Shown here: positions 1 to 10,059 of the stretch, in pieces | Layout of the letters: every line of letters starts with the position of its first letter | How positions within the stretch are numbered: the stretch's first letter is position 1 | Origin: Ideonella aquatica | Lineage (GTDB): Bacteria > Pseudomonadota > Gammaproteobacteria > Burkholderiales > Burkholderiaceae_C | Length of the DNA: 64,000 bases | Reading direction: 5' to 3' | Assembly (NCBI RefSeq): GCF_018069755.1 | Contig: NZ_JAGQDE010000004.1 | Location: 1 to 64,000 of the forward strand | The notes under the pieces: model-generated | What the model was told of the DNA's origin: nothing | The model's input: the letters and a program-made list of their open reading frames with translations, nothing else | The model's database searches: none | Position numbers and translations under genes: made by a program

Positions 1-3000
1 GGGTCGGTGACCGTGTAGGTGAGCTCGGGCACCGGGCCGTTGTAGTCCTGCGCCGGGGTGAAGATCAGCGTGCCATCGGCGCGCAGCTCCACCGTGCCGA
101 TCGGGTCACCGGCGGCATTGGTCAGCGCCACAACGCTGCCCGCAGCGAAGGTCTCGGGCACGCCGTCGCCATCGGCATCGACCTGGAACTCGGTGACGCT
201 CAGGGTGTCGCCGTCGATGTCGCTGTCATTGCCCAGCACATCGATCGAGCCCGAGCCATTGGGCGCCACGGTCAGCGCATCGTCGCTGGCCTGCGGCGCG
301 TCATTGACCGGCAGCACGTCCACATGGACCTGCGCGTTGACCGGGGTCTTGCCGTCGGTGACGGTGTAGCTGAACTCGACCGGGCCGTGGTAGTTGGCCG
401 TGGGGTTGAAGGTCAGGGTGCCGTCGGCGTTGAGCGTGACGGTGCCGTTGGTGACGGCCACCGAGCCACCCACGCTGATGGCCTGGCCATTGATGTGGGT
501 GATGGTCAGCGTGTCGCCCGCATCCGGGTCACGGTCGTTGTCCAGCACGCGGATCACCACCGAGGTGTCCTCGTTGGTCACGGCCGAGTCGTTGACCGCA
601 CGCGGCGAGTCGTCGACCGGACGCACCGGGCCCAGGCTCAGCGTGGCACTGTCGGTGCCACCGTTGCCATCGGTGATGCTGTAGCTCACCAGCGGCACCG
701 GGCCGGCGTAGTCCTTGACCGGCGTGAAGGTGTAGCTGCCGTCGGCGTTGATCACCAGCGTGCCCACGCCGGCAATCGTCGCCGACTGCCCAGGCTGGAA
801 GTCCTCGGCCACGCCGTCACCATCGGTGTCGACGCTGAAGCCCGTGACCGTCAGCACATCGCCGTCCACATCGGTGTCGTTGATCAGCACGTTGCCCGTG
901 GCCGGCTGGTCCTCGAAGACCTGGTCGTTCTCGTCGTTGACGGCGTCGGGCGCGTCGTTGTCCGGGCGGACATCGATGTTGACCGTGGCCGTGCTGGAGC
1001 CACCGAACTCGTCGGAGACGGTGTAGTCGAAGGACACCGGGCCGTTGAAGTTGCTGTTCGGCGTGAAGCTGAGCGTGCCATCGGCATTCATGATCAGCGT
1101 GCCCTCGGGCAACGTGATCGAGCCGCCCGGCACGATGTCCTGACCGTTGATCTGGGTGATCCGCAGGGTGTCGTTCTCGGGGTCGCCGTCGTTGCTGCGC
1201 GGGTCGAAGGTGACCTTGGCATCTTCACTGCCGACCACGACATCGTCCTGGGCGACCGGGGGTGCGTTGGTGCCCACCGTGACGTGCACGTTGCCGGTGT
1301 CGGTGGCCGTGCCGTCGGAGACCGTGTAGCTGAAGTCGACCGGTCCGTCAAAACCCGGCACCGGATCGAAGGTGACCGTGCCGTTGGCATTCAGCGTGAC
1401 GGTACCGATGGCCGCACCGGTGGCGTCGAACAGCTGCACCGAGCCGCCCACCACGATGTCCTGGCCATCGATCTGGGTGATGGTCAGGGGCTCGCCATCG
1501 ACGTCGCTGTCGTTGGCCAGCAGGTTGATGACGACGGGTTGGTCGAACGGGGTTGATGCCGAATCGTCCACGGCCACCGGCGCGTCGTTCTGGCCGGTGA
1601 CGGTGATGGTCAGTGTGGTGACCGCGGTGCGACCCGAGGGGTCGGTGACCGTGTAGGTGAACACATCGGCGCGGCTCTCGTTGTCGTCCAGCGCCTGCGC
1701 CGCTGCGTTCGGCGTGAAGGTGTAGGAGCCATCGCTGCGCAGCACCAGGGTGCCCCAGGCACCGGCCAGCGGCTGGCCAACCGTGCCATTGGTGCCGCCG
1801 AAGCTGACGGCGGACACGCTCAGGCTGTCACCATCGGGGTCGGTATCGCGACCGACACCCAGGATCACGCCATCGGCAGCCGATACGTCGAGGACGGTGT
1901 CCTCGCTGGTCGTGCCGGTGTCGGCCACGGCCTGCGGCGCATCCGGGCGAGGCGTCACGGTGATGTTCACCGTGGCGGTGTCGGTGGCCCCGGAGGGATC
2001 GGCAATGGTGTAGGCGAAGCTGATCGGGCCGTTGTAGTTCGCGGCCGGGGTGAAGGTGATCGTGCCGTCGGCATTGAGCGTCACCGTGCCGTTGGTGACC
2101 GCAACGGTCTGGCCCGGCAGGATGTCGACACCGGCGATCTGCGTGATGCGCAGCGTGTCGCCGTCCTTGTCGGTGTCGTTGCCCAGCAGGTTGAGGATGA
2201 GCGACTGGTCTTCGGCCACGCTGCCGGCGTCATTGACAGCATCGGGGGCGTCGTTGACCGGCACGACGTTGATCGTGACTTGTGCCTGGGCGGTGCCGCC
2301 GAAGGGGTCGGCGACGGTGTAGGTGAAGGTGACCGGGCCGTTGAAGTCGGCGTTGGGCACGAAGTTCAGCGTGCCGTCCGGGTTCATGGTGATCGTGCCC
2401 TGCGGCAGCGTGATCGAGCCACCCGGGACGATGTCCACGCCGTTGATCTGCGTGATGTGCAGCGGATCGCCCTCGGGCGAGCTGTCGTTGGCGAGCGGAT
2501 CGAAGGCGTTGAGGGGCTGGTCCTCGTTGACGGTGAACACGTCATCACCCGCGGTGGGGGGCTCGATGCCGCCCACCGTGATCGAGACACGGCCGGTGTC
2601 GCTGGCATCGCCGTCCGACACGGTGTAGTCGAACGAGACCAGGCCAGTGAAGCCGCGCACCGGATCAAAGGTGACGGTGCCGTCGGCGTTGATCGTCAGC
2701 GTGCCCTGGCTCAGTGTGATGACGTCGCCGGGGCGGACCGCCTGTCCGTTGATCTGCGTGATGCTGAGCGGCTCACCGTCCGGATCGGTGTCGTTGGCGA
2801 CCAGGTTCAGGTCGACCGGGGTGTCGAAGGGGGTGGACGCCGCGTCATCGACGGCCACCGGGCCGTCGTTCTTGCCGGTGACGGTCAGCGTGAGCGTCGC
2901 GGTGGCCGTATTGCCGGCCGGGTCGATGATCGTGTAGGTGAAGACGTCGGCCTGGCTCTCGTTGTCGTCCAGACCTTGCGCGGCGGCGTTCGGGACGTAG

Positions 3001-6000
3001 GTGTACGAGCCATCGGCCAGCAGCGTCAGGGTGCCCCAGTCGCCGACCAGCGGCTGACCGACGGTGCCGACGACGGCGCCAAAGGCGATGCCCGAGACGC
3101 TCAGGCTGTCGTTGTTGGGGTCGGAGTCGGTGCCGGCACCCAGGATCACGCCGTTCGCGGCGTTGACCGCCAGCGTGGTGTCCTCATCCGTGGTGCCGAC
3201 ATCGTCGACCGCCACCGGCGGCAGGTTGGGGCCGATGTTGATGGTGACGTTGGCGGTGTCGGTGGTCCCCGACGGGTCCTGCACCGTGTAGGTGAGGGTG
3301 ACCGGATCGGTCTGGCCCGGCGCCGGCGTGAAGGCCAGCGTGCCGTCGGCGTTGAGCACCACGGTGCCGACCACCTTGCCGGTGCCGTCCGTCAGATCGA
3401 CCGGCACGCCCACGGTGACGGGCTGGCCGTTGATCTCGGTGATGGTCAGCGTGTCGCCATCGACGTCAGTGTCGTTGCGCAGCACGTCGATGTTGACGGT
3501 CTGGTTGGGCTCGACGGTGGCCGTGTCGTCGTTGGCCACCGGCGGGTCGTTCAGCGGGTTGACGTCAATGTGGACCGAGGCCGTGTCGGTGCCGCCGAAC
3601 GGGTCGGACACGGTGTAGCTGAAGTCGACCGGACCGTTGAAGTCCGGGTTGGGCACGAAGTTCAGCGTGCCGTCGGCGTTCATCGAGACCGTGCCTTGGG
3701 GCAGCGTCACCGAGCCGCCGGGGACGATCGCCTGGCCGTTGATCGCGATGATCGTCAGCGGGTCGCCCTCGGGCGTGGTGTCATTGGCCAGCGGGTTGAA
3801 GCTGGTGAGGGACTGGTCCTCGTCGGTGACGTAGCTGTCGTTCAGCGCGTCCGGCGCACCCAGGGTGCCGACGTTGATCGTGACCTTGCCGATATCGGAG
3901 GCGGTGCCGTCGGACAGGGTGTACTCGAAGCTGACCGGGCCGGTGAAGCCGCGCACCGGGTCGAAGCTCAGCGTGCCGTCGGCATTGAGCGTGACGGTGC
4001 CGATCGTCGTGCCGCTGCCGTCGGTCAGCGTGACGGGCGAACCGACGCTGACCGGCTGGCCGTTGATCTGGGTGATCGACAGCGGCTCGCCGTCGACGTC
4101 CTTGTCGTTGGCCAGCACATTCAGCGTGATCGTGGTGTCGAAGGGCGTGCTGGCCGAGTCGTCCACGGCCACCGGGGCGTCGTTGCGGCCGGTGACGGTG
4201 ATGGTCAGGGTGGAGACCGAGGTCAGGCCGCTCGGGTCGGTCACCGTGTAGGTGAAGACGTCGAACTGGCTTTCGTTGTCGTCCAGCCCCTGTGCGGCCG
4301 CATTGGGCACGTAGGTGTAGGAACCATCGGCATTGAGGGTCAGCGTGCCCCACAGGCCGGCCAGGGCCTGGCCCACGGTGCCGCTGGTGCCGCCAAAGGC
4401 CACGGCGGACACACTGAGGGTGTCGCCGTCGACATCGGTGTCGCGGCCGGCGCCCAGGATCACGCCATCGGCGGCCGTGACCACCAGGCTGGTGTCCTCG
4501 TCGGTGCTGCCGGTGTCGGGTGCCGCCACCGGGGCGTCGGGCATCGGGCTGACGTTGATCGTCACCGAGGCGGTGTCGGTGGCACCAAAGGGGTCGGCGA
4601 CGGTGTAGGTGAAGCTGACCGGACCGTTGTAGTCCGCAGCGGGCGTGAAGGTGACGGTGCCGTCGGCGTTGAGCGTGACGGTGCCGTTGGTCACGTTGAC
4701 CGTCTGACCCGGCAGGATGTCGACGCCGTCGATCTGCGTGATGTGCAGCGCGTCACCGTCGATGTCATCGTCGTTGCCCAGCAGGTTCAGCGTGATGGGC
4801 GCGTCTTCCTCGGTGCTGGCGACGTCGTCGACGGCCACCGGCGCATCGTTGCGCGACGTGACATCCACGTGCACGCTGGCCTGGACCGGGGTCTGGCCGT
4901 CGGAGACGGTGTAGGTGAAGTCGACCGGGCCGACGTAGTCGGCAGCGGGCGTGAAGGTCAGGGTGCCGTCGGCATTGAGCGTGACCGTGCCGTTGGCGAC
5001 GGCCACGCTGGCGCCGACCGTGATGGCCTGGCCGTTGATCTGGGTGATGGTCAGCGTGTCGCCGTCGGCGTCGCTGTCGTTGTCCAGCACGCGGATGACC
5101 ACCGGGGTGTCCTCGGCGGTCAACGCCGTGTCGTTGACCGCCGAGGGCGTGTCGCTGCGCGGCTCGACCGTCAGCGTCAGCGTGGCGCTGTCGGAGCCGC
5201 CCTGGCCGTCGCTGATGGTGTAGGTGGCCACCGGCACCGGGCCGTTGTAGTCGCGGGCCGGCGCGAAGGTGTAGGAGCCATCGGCGTTGATCGTCAGCGT
5301 ACCGATGCCCGCGATCGTGGCGCTGGCGCCGGCAGCGAAGCTCTCCGGGATGCCATCACCGTTGGTGTCGATGGTGAAGCCGGTGACGCTGAGCGTGTCG
5401 CCATCGACATCGCTGTCGGGCGTGCCGTCGGTCAGGACGTTGCCGCTGGCGGGAATGTCTTCCAGCACCGTCGCCACATCGTCGGTGGCCACCGGGTTGT
5501 CATTGAGCGGGTTGACGGTGATGTGGATGACCGCTGTGTCCGAACCGCCGAACTGGTCGCTGACGGTGTAGTTGACGTCGATCGGGCCGCCGTTGAAGTC
5601 CTTGTTCGGCGTGAAGCTGAGCGTGCCGTCGGCGTTGACGGTGATCACGCCCTGGGCGATGGTGATCTTGTCGCCAGGGGCGACGTTCACGCCGTTGATC
5701 TGCGTGATCGTCAGCGCATCGCCTTCGATGTCCGGGTCGTTGGAGCGCGGATCAAACGTGACGGTGGTGTCTTCGTCCATGACGACGTTGTCGTCCTGGG
5801 CCACCGGCGGCGCGTTCGGGCCGACGGTGATGGTGGCGTGGCCGGTGTCGGTGCCGCCCTGGCCATCGCTGACCGTGTAGTCGAAGTCGACCGGGCCCTT
5901 GAAGCCTTCGACCGGGTCGAAGGTGAGGGTGCCGTCAGCGCCCAGCGTGACGGTGCCGATCGGGTTGCCCAGGCCGTCAGTCAGCGTGACAGGCACGCCC

Positions 6001-9000
6001 ACGGTGATGGGCTGGCCGTTGATCTCGGTGATCGTCAGCGGGTCGCCTTCGGGGTCGGTGGAACCCGCCAGCGGGTCCAGCACGATCGGGGTGTCGAACG
6101 GCGTGTTGCCGGACACGTCGCCGGCCGTCGGACCGTCATTGACGCCATTGATCGTGATCGTCAGCGTGGCGGTGGCGGTGTTGCCGGCCGCATCGACGAC
6201 GACGTAGCTGAACACGTCCTGGGCGGAGTCGCCCTGACCGAGGGCGTCAGCGGCGGCACTGGGCGTGAAGGTGTAGGAACCGTCGGCGTTGAGGGTCAGG
6301 GTGCCCCAGGCACCAGCCACACTCTGGCCGGCCGTGACGGTGGAACCGCCGAAGCTGAACTCCTTGACGAGCAGGGTGTCGTTGTCCGGATCGGTATCGG
6401 TGCCTGCGCCCTTGATCACGCCATGGGCGGCGTCCACCACCAGCGGGGTGTCCTCGTCGGTCGAGCCGGTGTCATCGGCGGCGGTCGGGCCGCGGTTGTC
6501 GCCGATGGTGAAGACCACCGTGCCTTCGTCGGTCAGGCCAGACGGGTCGGCCACCGTGTAGGTGATCGGCGGCACCGGGCCGTTGTAGTCCTGGGCGGGA
6601 CGGAATTCGAGCGTGCCTTCCGGGGTCAAGGTGACGGTGCCCACCACGGCGCCGCTGACAGGATCGACGAGGTCGATGCTGTCGCCAGGCACCACGTCCT
6701 GACCGTTGATCTGGGTGATCGTCAGGTCACTGGGCGGGTTGTCCGGATCGGTGTCATTGGCCAGCACATCGATCACGCCGACGCCGTTGGGCGGCACGGT
6801 CAGCGCGTCGTCGGCGGCGACCGGGGCGTCATTGACGGGCGTGACGTCCACATGGACCTGGGCACTGACGGGCGTGTTGCCGTCGCTGACGGTGTAGGAA
6901 AAATCAACCGGGCCGGTGTAATCCTTGGCCGGCGTGAACAGGAGCTTGCCGCCCTGCAGCATCACGCTGCCGTTGGTCACGGCCACGCTCTGGCCTTCGG
7001 TGATGGCCTGGCCGTTGACGTGGGTGATGGTCAGCGCGTCGCCCGAATCGGGGTCGCGGTCATTGGCCAGCACGTCGATGACGATGGCGGTGTCTTCCGG
7101 CGTGGTGGCCGTGTCATTGACGGCGCGCGGCGAATCGTCCACCGGCGCGACCGGGCCGAACAGCACGTTGGCGCTGTCGGTGCCCCCCTTGCCGTCGCTG
7201 ATCGAGTAGCTGACCTGCGGCACCGGGCCGTTGTAGTTCAGGGCCGGTGTGAAGGTGAAGCTGCCGTCGGCGTTGATGAGCAGCGAGCCGATGGCGTCGC
7301 CAGCGGCATTGCGGATGACGGCCGTTTCACCGGCAGCGAAGGTCTCGGGGACGCCGTCGCCATTGGTGTCAACGGTGAAGCCACTGACCGTGAGCGGGTC
7401 GCCGTCGACATCGCTGTCGGGCGTGCCGTCGGTCAGGACGTTGCCGCTGACAGGAATGTCCTCGAGGACCGGGTAGGTGTTGTCGGTGGCAACCGGCGCA
7501 TCGTTGACGTCGATGATGTCCGGACCCAGGATCAGCGAGGCGGTGTCGGTGCCGCCGTTGCCGTCGTCGATGGTGTAGGTGACGGGCGGAATGACGCCGT
7601 CGTAGTCCTTGGCCGGCGTGAAGGTGAAGCTGCCGTCGGCGTTGATGATCAGCGTGCCGATGCCGGGGATGGTGGCGGTCTGACCGGGTTCGAAGACCTC
7701 GGGCGTGCCGTCGCCATTGGTATCGACCGCGAAGGACTTGACGACCAGCGGGTCGCCGTCGACGTCGGTGTCATTGGTCAGCACATTGCCACTGACCGGG
7801 GTGTCCTCCGTCACGGGGACGATGTCGTCGCGCGCATCCGGCGCGTCGTTGACGGGCGTGATCTGCGGACCCAGGATCAGCGAGGCGGTGTCGGTGCCGC
7901 CGTTGCCGTCATCGATGGTGTAGGTGACAGGCGGAATTTCGCCGACGTAGTCCTGGGCCGGCGTGAAGGTGAAGCTGCCGTCGGCGTTGATGATCAGCGT
8001 GCCGATGCCGGGGATGGTGGCGGTCTGGCCGGGCTGGAAGACCTCGGGCGTGCCGTCGCCGTTGGTGTCGACGGCGAAGGACTTGACGACCAGCGGGTCG
8101 CCGTCGACGTCGGTGTCATTGGTCAGGACATTGCCGCTGACCGGGGTGTCCTCGGTGACCGGGAAGAGATCGTCGACCGCGTCCGGGTTGTCGTTGACGT
8201 CGATGATGTCCGGACCCAGGATCAGCGAGGCGGTGTCGGTGCCGCCCTGGCCGTCGTCGATCGTGTAGGTGATGGGCGGAATGGTGCCGTCAAAGTCCTT
8301 GACCGGCGTGAAGGTGAAGCTGCCATCCTCATTGATGATCAGCGTGCCGACGCCGGGGATGGTGGCGGTCTCGCCCGGTTGGAAGACCTCGGGGGTGCCG
8401 TCGCCATCGGTGTCGACCGAGAACTCCTTGACCACGATGGGGTCACCGTCGGTGTCGGAGTCGTTGGTCAGGACGTTGCCGCTGACAGGGGTGTCCTCGG
8501 TGACCGGGAAGCTGTCGTCCACCGCGGTCGGGTTGTCGTTGACCGGGTCGACGATGATGTCGACCACGGCGATCGCGGTGCCGCCGTTGCCATCGTCGAC
8601 GATCACGGTGAAGCTGTCGTCACCGTTGTAGTCGGGGTCCGGCGTGTAGGTCCAGGTGCCGTCTTCGTTGACGGTCACGGTGCCGTGGGCGGGCGGGTCG
8701 TCCAGCAGGAAGGTCAGTTCGTCGCCATCGACGTCGGTGCCCTTGATGGTGCCGCTGACGGGGGTGTCTTCGGGGGTGCTGGCTTCGTAGTGGCCGGTGG
8801 TGGGGTCGAAGCCGCCGTCGACGTCGGGCACGACGTCGCCGTTGGGATCGATGACCGTGCCGGGCACCGGCAGGTCGTTCACCGGGATCACGTCGATGGA
8901 GATGGTCGAGCTGGCGGTGTTGCCCTGATCGTCGACCACCGTGTAGGGAATGTCGACCGAGCCGTTGAAGTTGGGCCGCGGCGTGAAGGTGAGCGTGCCG

Positions 9001-9686
9001 TCCGGGTTCAGGGTGATGGTGCCCTGGGGGATCTGGACCGGCGTGCCCACGCTGATGGGCTGGCCGGCGACCGTGGTGATGGTGAGTGCCGAGCCACCCG
9101 CGCCGCTGTCGTTGCCGCGCGGGTCGAAGGAGACCGAGCCGTCCTCGGACACGCTGACCACGTCGGGAACCGCCTCGGCGGCGGCGTCCTCGGGCAGTTG
9201 CTCTTCGTCCTGGCGGACGATGGTGCCGCCCTGGATGCTGCCCACCGACAGGCTGGCCGGATTGACCGATTCGCTGATGCGCTCCACGCGCAGGCCTTCG
9301 CCCAGCGGGGTGGCGTCGATGGCGGCCGGCGCCGTGTCGTCCTTGCCGTCCTCGATCTTGCCGATCACCCGTTCGGCTTCGGAGCCGCCACGTGCGCCCT
9401 CAATCTGGATGATGCCCTTCTGCGAGGTCAGGACCACGTCGCCCTTCTTGATCACGTCGCCCGCCTTCAGCGGCCGAACGGTGCCGTCCTCGGTGCGCAG
9501 CAGGGCGTCGCCCCACACGGCGATGACCTTGCCCGCCAGCTTGCGGTTGGCCACATAGCCCTTCTCGATGGCGGCCTGCGTGGCGGCGTCACGCCCCAGC
9601 TTGGCGGCTGCAGGCGCCCCGAAGCTGACCTGGGTCAGCTTGAAAGCGGGGGTCGGATGGGCGGCGGGCTTGGCGTTGTGGGGCAT
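1..9686 (-). CDS. giant LapA-like surface adhesin with N-terminal retention module (partial, C-terminus outside the window)
   Basis: I translated this frame directly: it is open from an ATG at 9686 to the window edge, giving 3228 visible residues. Residues about 50-100 form a retention module of the LapA type (GKVIAVWGDALL, then LKAGDVIKKGDVVLTS). A small-residue stretch, DTAPAAID, lies near residues 117-124, where LapA-type adhesins carry the LapG cleavage site ([TAP]AA[GV]). After a linker come about 28 visible cadherin/Ig-like repeats of roughly 70-115 residues, with signatures such as NDAPVAVDD, EDTPVSG and DxDGDxLTITxINGQ. Such proteins are exported by type I systems and held in the outer-membrane channel. 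A GGAG Shine-Dalgarno sits 7 bases before the ATG. Its neighbour upstream on the same strand is a paralogue, beyond a strong terminator, so this gene probably has its own promoter. The C-terminal secretion signal is not visible. Functional assignment to adhesion or biofilm is by family. Confidence 0.88.
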   Translation of the reverse strand, partial: MPHNAKPAAHPTPAFKLTQVSFGAPAAAKLGRDAATQAAIEKGYVANRKLAGKVIAVWGDALLRTEDGTVRPLKAGDVIKKGDVVLTSQKGIIQIEGARGGSEAERVIGKIEDGKDDTAPAAIDATPLGEGLRVERISESVNPASLSVGSIQGGTIVRQDEEQLPEDAAAEAVPDVVSVSEDGSVSFDPRGNDSGAGGSALTITTVAGQPISVGTPVQIPQGTITLNPDGTLTFTPRPNFNGSVDIPYTVVDDQGNTASSTISIDVIPVNDLPVPGTVIDPNGDVVPDVDGGFDPTTGHYEASTPEDTPVSGTIKGTDVDGDELTFLLDDPPAHGTVTVNEDGTWTYTPDPDYNGDDSFTVIVDDGNGGTAIAVVDIIVDPVNDNPTAVDDSFPVTEDTPVSGNVLTNDSDTDGDPIVVKEFSVDTDGDGTPEVFQPGETATIPGVGTLIINEDGSFTFTPVKDFDGTIPPITYTIDDGQGGTDTASLILGPDIIDVNDNPDAVDDLFPVTEDTPVSGNVLTNDTDVDGDPLVVKSFAVDTNGDGTPEVFQPGQTATIPGIGTLIINADGSFTFTPAQDYVGEIPPVTYTIDDGNGGTDTASLILGPQITPVNDAPDARDDIVPVTEDTPVSGNVLTNDTDVDGDPLVVKSFAVDTNGDGTPEVFEPGQTATIPGIGTLIINADGSFTFTPAKDYDGVIPPVTYTIDDGNGGTDTASLILGPDIIDVNDAPVATDNTYPVLEDIPVSGNVLTDGTPDSDVDGDPLTVSGFTVDTNGDGVPETFAAGETAVIRNAAGDAIGSLLINADGSFTFTPALNYNGPVPQVSYSISDGKGGTDSANVLFGPVAPVDDSPRAVNDTATTPEDTAIVIDVLANDRDPDSGDALTITHVNGQAITEGQSVAVTNGSVMLQGGKLLFTPAKDYTGPVDFSYTVSDGNTPVSAQVHVDVTPVNDAPVAADDALTVPPNGVGVIDVLANDTDPDNPPSDLTITQINGQDVVPGDSIDLVDPVSGAVVGTVTLTPEGTLEFRPAQDYNGPVPPITYTVADPSGLTDEGTVVFTIGDNRGPTAADDTGSTDEDTPLVVDAAHGVIKGAGTDTDPDNDTLLVKEFSFGGSTVTAGQSVAGAWGTLTLNADGSYTFTPSAAADALGQGDSAQDVFSYVVVDAAGNTATATLTITINGVNDGPTAGDVSGNTPFDTPIVLDPLAGSTDPEGDPLTITEINGQPITVGVPVTLTDGLGNPIGTVTLGADGTLTFDPVEGFKGPVDFDYTVSDGQGGTDTGHATITVGPNAPPVAQDDNVVMDEDTTVTFDPRSNDPDIEGDALTITQINGVNVAPGDKITIAQGVITVNADGTLSFTPNKDFNGGPIDVNYTVSDQFGGSDTAVIHITVNPLNDNPVATDDVATVLEDIPASGNVLTDGTPDSDVDGDTLSVTGFTIDTNGDGIPESFAAGASATIAGIGTLTINADGSYTFAPARDYNGPVPVATYTISDGQGGSDSATLTLTVEPRSDTPSAVNDTALTAEDTPVVIRVLDNDSDADGDTLTITQINGQAITVGASVAVANGTVTLNADGTLTFTPAADYVGPVDFTYTVSDGQTPVQASVHVDVTSRNDAPVAVDDVASTEEDAPITLNLLGNDDDIDGDALHITQIDGVDILPGQTVNVTNGTVTLNADGTVTFTPAADYNGPVSFTYTVADPFGATDTASVTINVSPMPDAPVAAPDTGSTDEDTSLVVTAADGVILGAGRDTDVDGDTLSVSAVAFGGTSGTVGQALAGLWGTLTLNADGSYTYVPNAAAQGLDDNESQFDVFTYTVTDPSGLTSVSTLTITVTGRNDAPVAVDDSASTPFDTTITLNVLANDKDVDGEPLSITQINGQPVSVGSPVTLTDGSGTTIGTVTLNADGTLSFDPVRGFTGPVSFEYTLSDGTASDIGKVTINVGTLGAPDALNDSYVTDEDQSLTSFNPLANDTTPEGDPLTIIAINGQAIVPGGSVTLPQGTVSMNADGTLNFVPNPDFNGPVDFSYTVSDPFGGTDTASVHIDVNPLNDPPVANDDTATVEPNQTVNIDVLRNDTDVDGDTLTITEINGQPVTVGVPVDLTDGTGKVVGTVVLNADGTLAFTPAPGQTDPVTLTYTVQDPSGTTDTANVTINIGPNLPPVAVDDVGTTDEDTTLAVNAANGVILGAGTDSDPNNDSLSVSGIAFGAVVGTVGQPLVGDWGTLTLLADGSYTYVPNAAAQGLDDNESQADVFTYTIIDPAGNTATATLTLTVTGKNDGPVAVDDAASTPFDTPVDLNLVANDTDPDGEPLSITQINGQAVRPGDVITLSQGTLTINADGTVTFDPVRGFTGLVSFDYTVSDGDASDTGRVSITVGGIEPPTAGDDVFTVNEDQPLNAFDPLANDSSPEGDPLHITQINGVDIVPGGSITLPQGTITMNPDGTLNFVPNADFNGPVTFTYTVADPFGGTAQAQVTINVVPVNDAPDAVNDAGSVAEDQSLILNLLGNDTDKDGDTLRITQIAGVDILPGQTVAVTNGTVTLNADGTITFTPAANYNGPISFAYTIADPSGATDTATVNITVTPRPDAPQAVADTGTTSEDTVLDVSAADGVILGVGRDTDPDGDSLSVSAVSFGGTNGTVGQPLAGAWGTLVLRSDGSYTFTPNAAAQALDDNESRADVFTYTVTDPSGRTAVTTLTITVTGQNDAPVAVDDSASTPFDQPVVINLLANDSDVDGEPLTITQIDGQDIVVGGSVQLFDATGAAIGTVTLNANGTVTFDPVPGFDGPVDFSYTVSDGTATDTGNVHVTVGTNAPPVAQDDVVVGSEDAKVTFDPRSNDGDPENDTLRITQINGQDIVPGGSITLPEGTLIMNADGTLSFTPNSNFNGPVSFDYTVSDEFGGSSTATVNIDVRPDNDAPDAVNDENDQVFEDQPATGNVLINDTDVDGDVLTVTGFSVDTDGDGVAEDFQPGQSATIAGVGTLVINADGSYTFTPVKDYAGPVPLVSYSITDGNGGTDSATLSLGPVRPVDDSPRAVNDSAVTNEDTSVVIRVLDNDRDPDAGDTLTITHINGQAISVGGSVAVTNGTVTLNADGTLTFNPTANYHGPVEFSYTVTDGKTPVNAQVHVDVLPVNDAPQASDDALTVAPNGSGSIDVLGNDSDIDGDTLSVTEFQVDADGDGVPETFAAGSVVALTNAAGDPIGTVELRADGTLIFTPAQDYNGPVPELTYTVTD
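5507..7508 (-). repeat. 2.0-kb super-repeat block inside the first giant adhesin gene
   Basis: A run of about six different cadherin-like units occurs in the same order as in two blocks of the neighbouring giant gene (17452-15454 and 15453-13501). Landmarks in order are: the unit containing NVLTDGTPDSD, PVDDSPRAVND, NDAPVAxDDALTV, NRGPxAxDD, a TPFDxPI unit with DPEGDPL, and a unit with TVTFDPRSNDPD. The next unit again begins with an NVLTDGTPDSD signature. The period is close to 2.0 kb in each block. Confidence 0.7.
7522..8556 (-). repeat. three near-identical 345-bp tandem repeats in the first giant adhesin
   Basis: The same base string (ggacccagg, followed by a closely matching stretch) recurs at 7522, 7867 and 8212, exactly 345 bp or 115 residues apart. 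Each unit encodes a cadherin-like repeat with EDTPVSGNVLTND, VDTDGDGTPEVF or VDTNGDGTPEVF, and TASLILGP. The high identity at DNA level implies recent duplication or gene conversion. Confidence 0.8.
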
Positions 9687-10003
9687 GTCGAGGCTCCAGA
9701 TACAGATTTCGCGGTGCGGCGAGCATAGTGGCGCGACGCGTCTTGGAGCCGGCGCAGACCGTCTCCGACGTGACCGAAGTCACCGTTCCGACCAATGTAA
9801 CCGCTGATAAGCGACGCTTCCCCCCGGCTGTTCCCGGCTTATCCCTAGTTTGCAGATCAGTTCTGAGGTAACAAATGATCGGGTGATATTTTCCATTACG
9901 GATACTGTGTGCAGTGAAATCGCCTTAGCATTCGTCCTTCAAGAAGGGTGAAGGCGCCTCACGGCCCTCTTCGCGCTGTCTGCGGGCGGCGCCTCGGGCC
10001 CAG
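9687..10003 (-). promoter_or_regulatory. intergenic region with likely promoter and leader of the first giant adhesin
   Basis: These 317 bases contain no credible gene. The stretch about 9850-9935 is clearly more AT-rich than its surroundings, and it lies after the terminator of the upstream gene and before the ATG at 9686. That makes it the natural place for a promoter. I could not pick convincing -35 and -10 boxes. The leader ends with a good GGAG Shine-Dalgarno 7 bases from the ATG. Confidence 0.45.
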
Positions 10004-10035
10004 AAAAAAGGGGCCTCCCGCGTGGGAGGCCCCTT
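10004..10035 (-). terminator. rho-independent terminator after the second giant adhesin gene
   Basis: On the minus strand a perfect 12-bp stem (AAGGGGCCTCCC paired with GGGAGGCCCCTT, 10024-10035 and 10008-10019) closes a 4-base loop and runs into a T tract (complement of the A run at 10004-10009). It begins 25 bases after the stop codon of the 3143-residue gene, a textbook intrinsic terminator. Confidence 0.93.
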
Positions 10036-10059
10036 GGGCCGATGGCCGGATGGTGGCGA

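Noticed and set aside
2280-9728. Plus-strand open frame of 2482 codons rich in Gly/Val/Asp/Arg
   Set aside because: It is the mirror of the giant adhesin on the minus strand. The repeat-rich, GC-biased codons of the real gene leave the opposite frame without stops. The translation has no recognisable domain and no credible start site.
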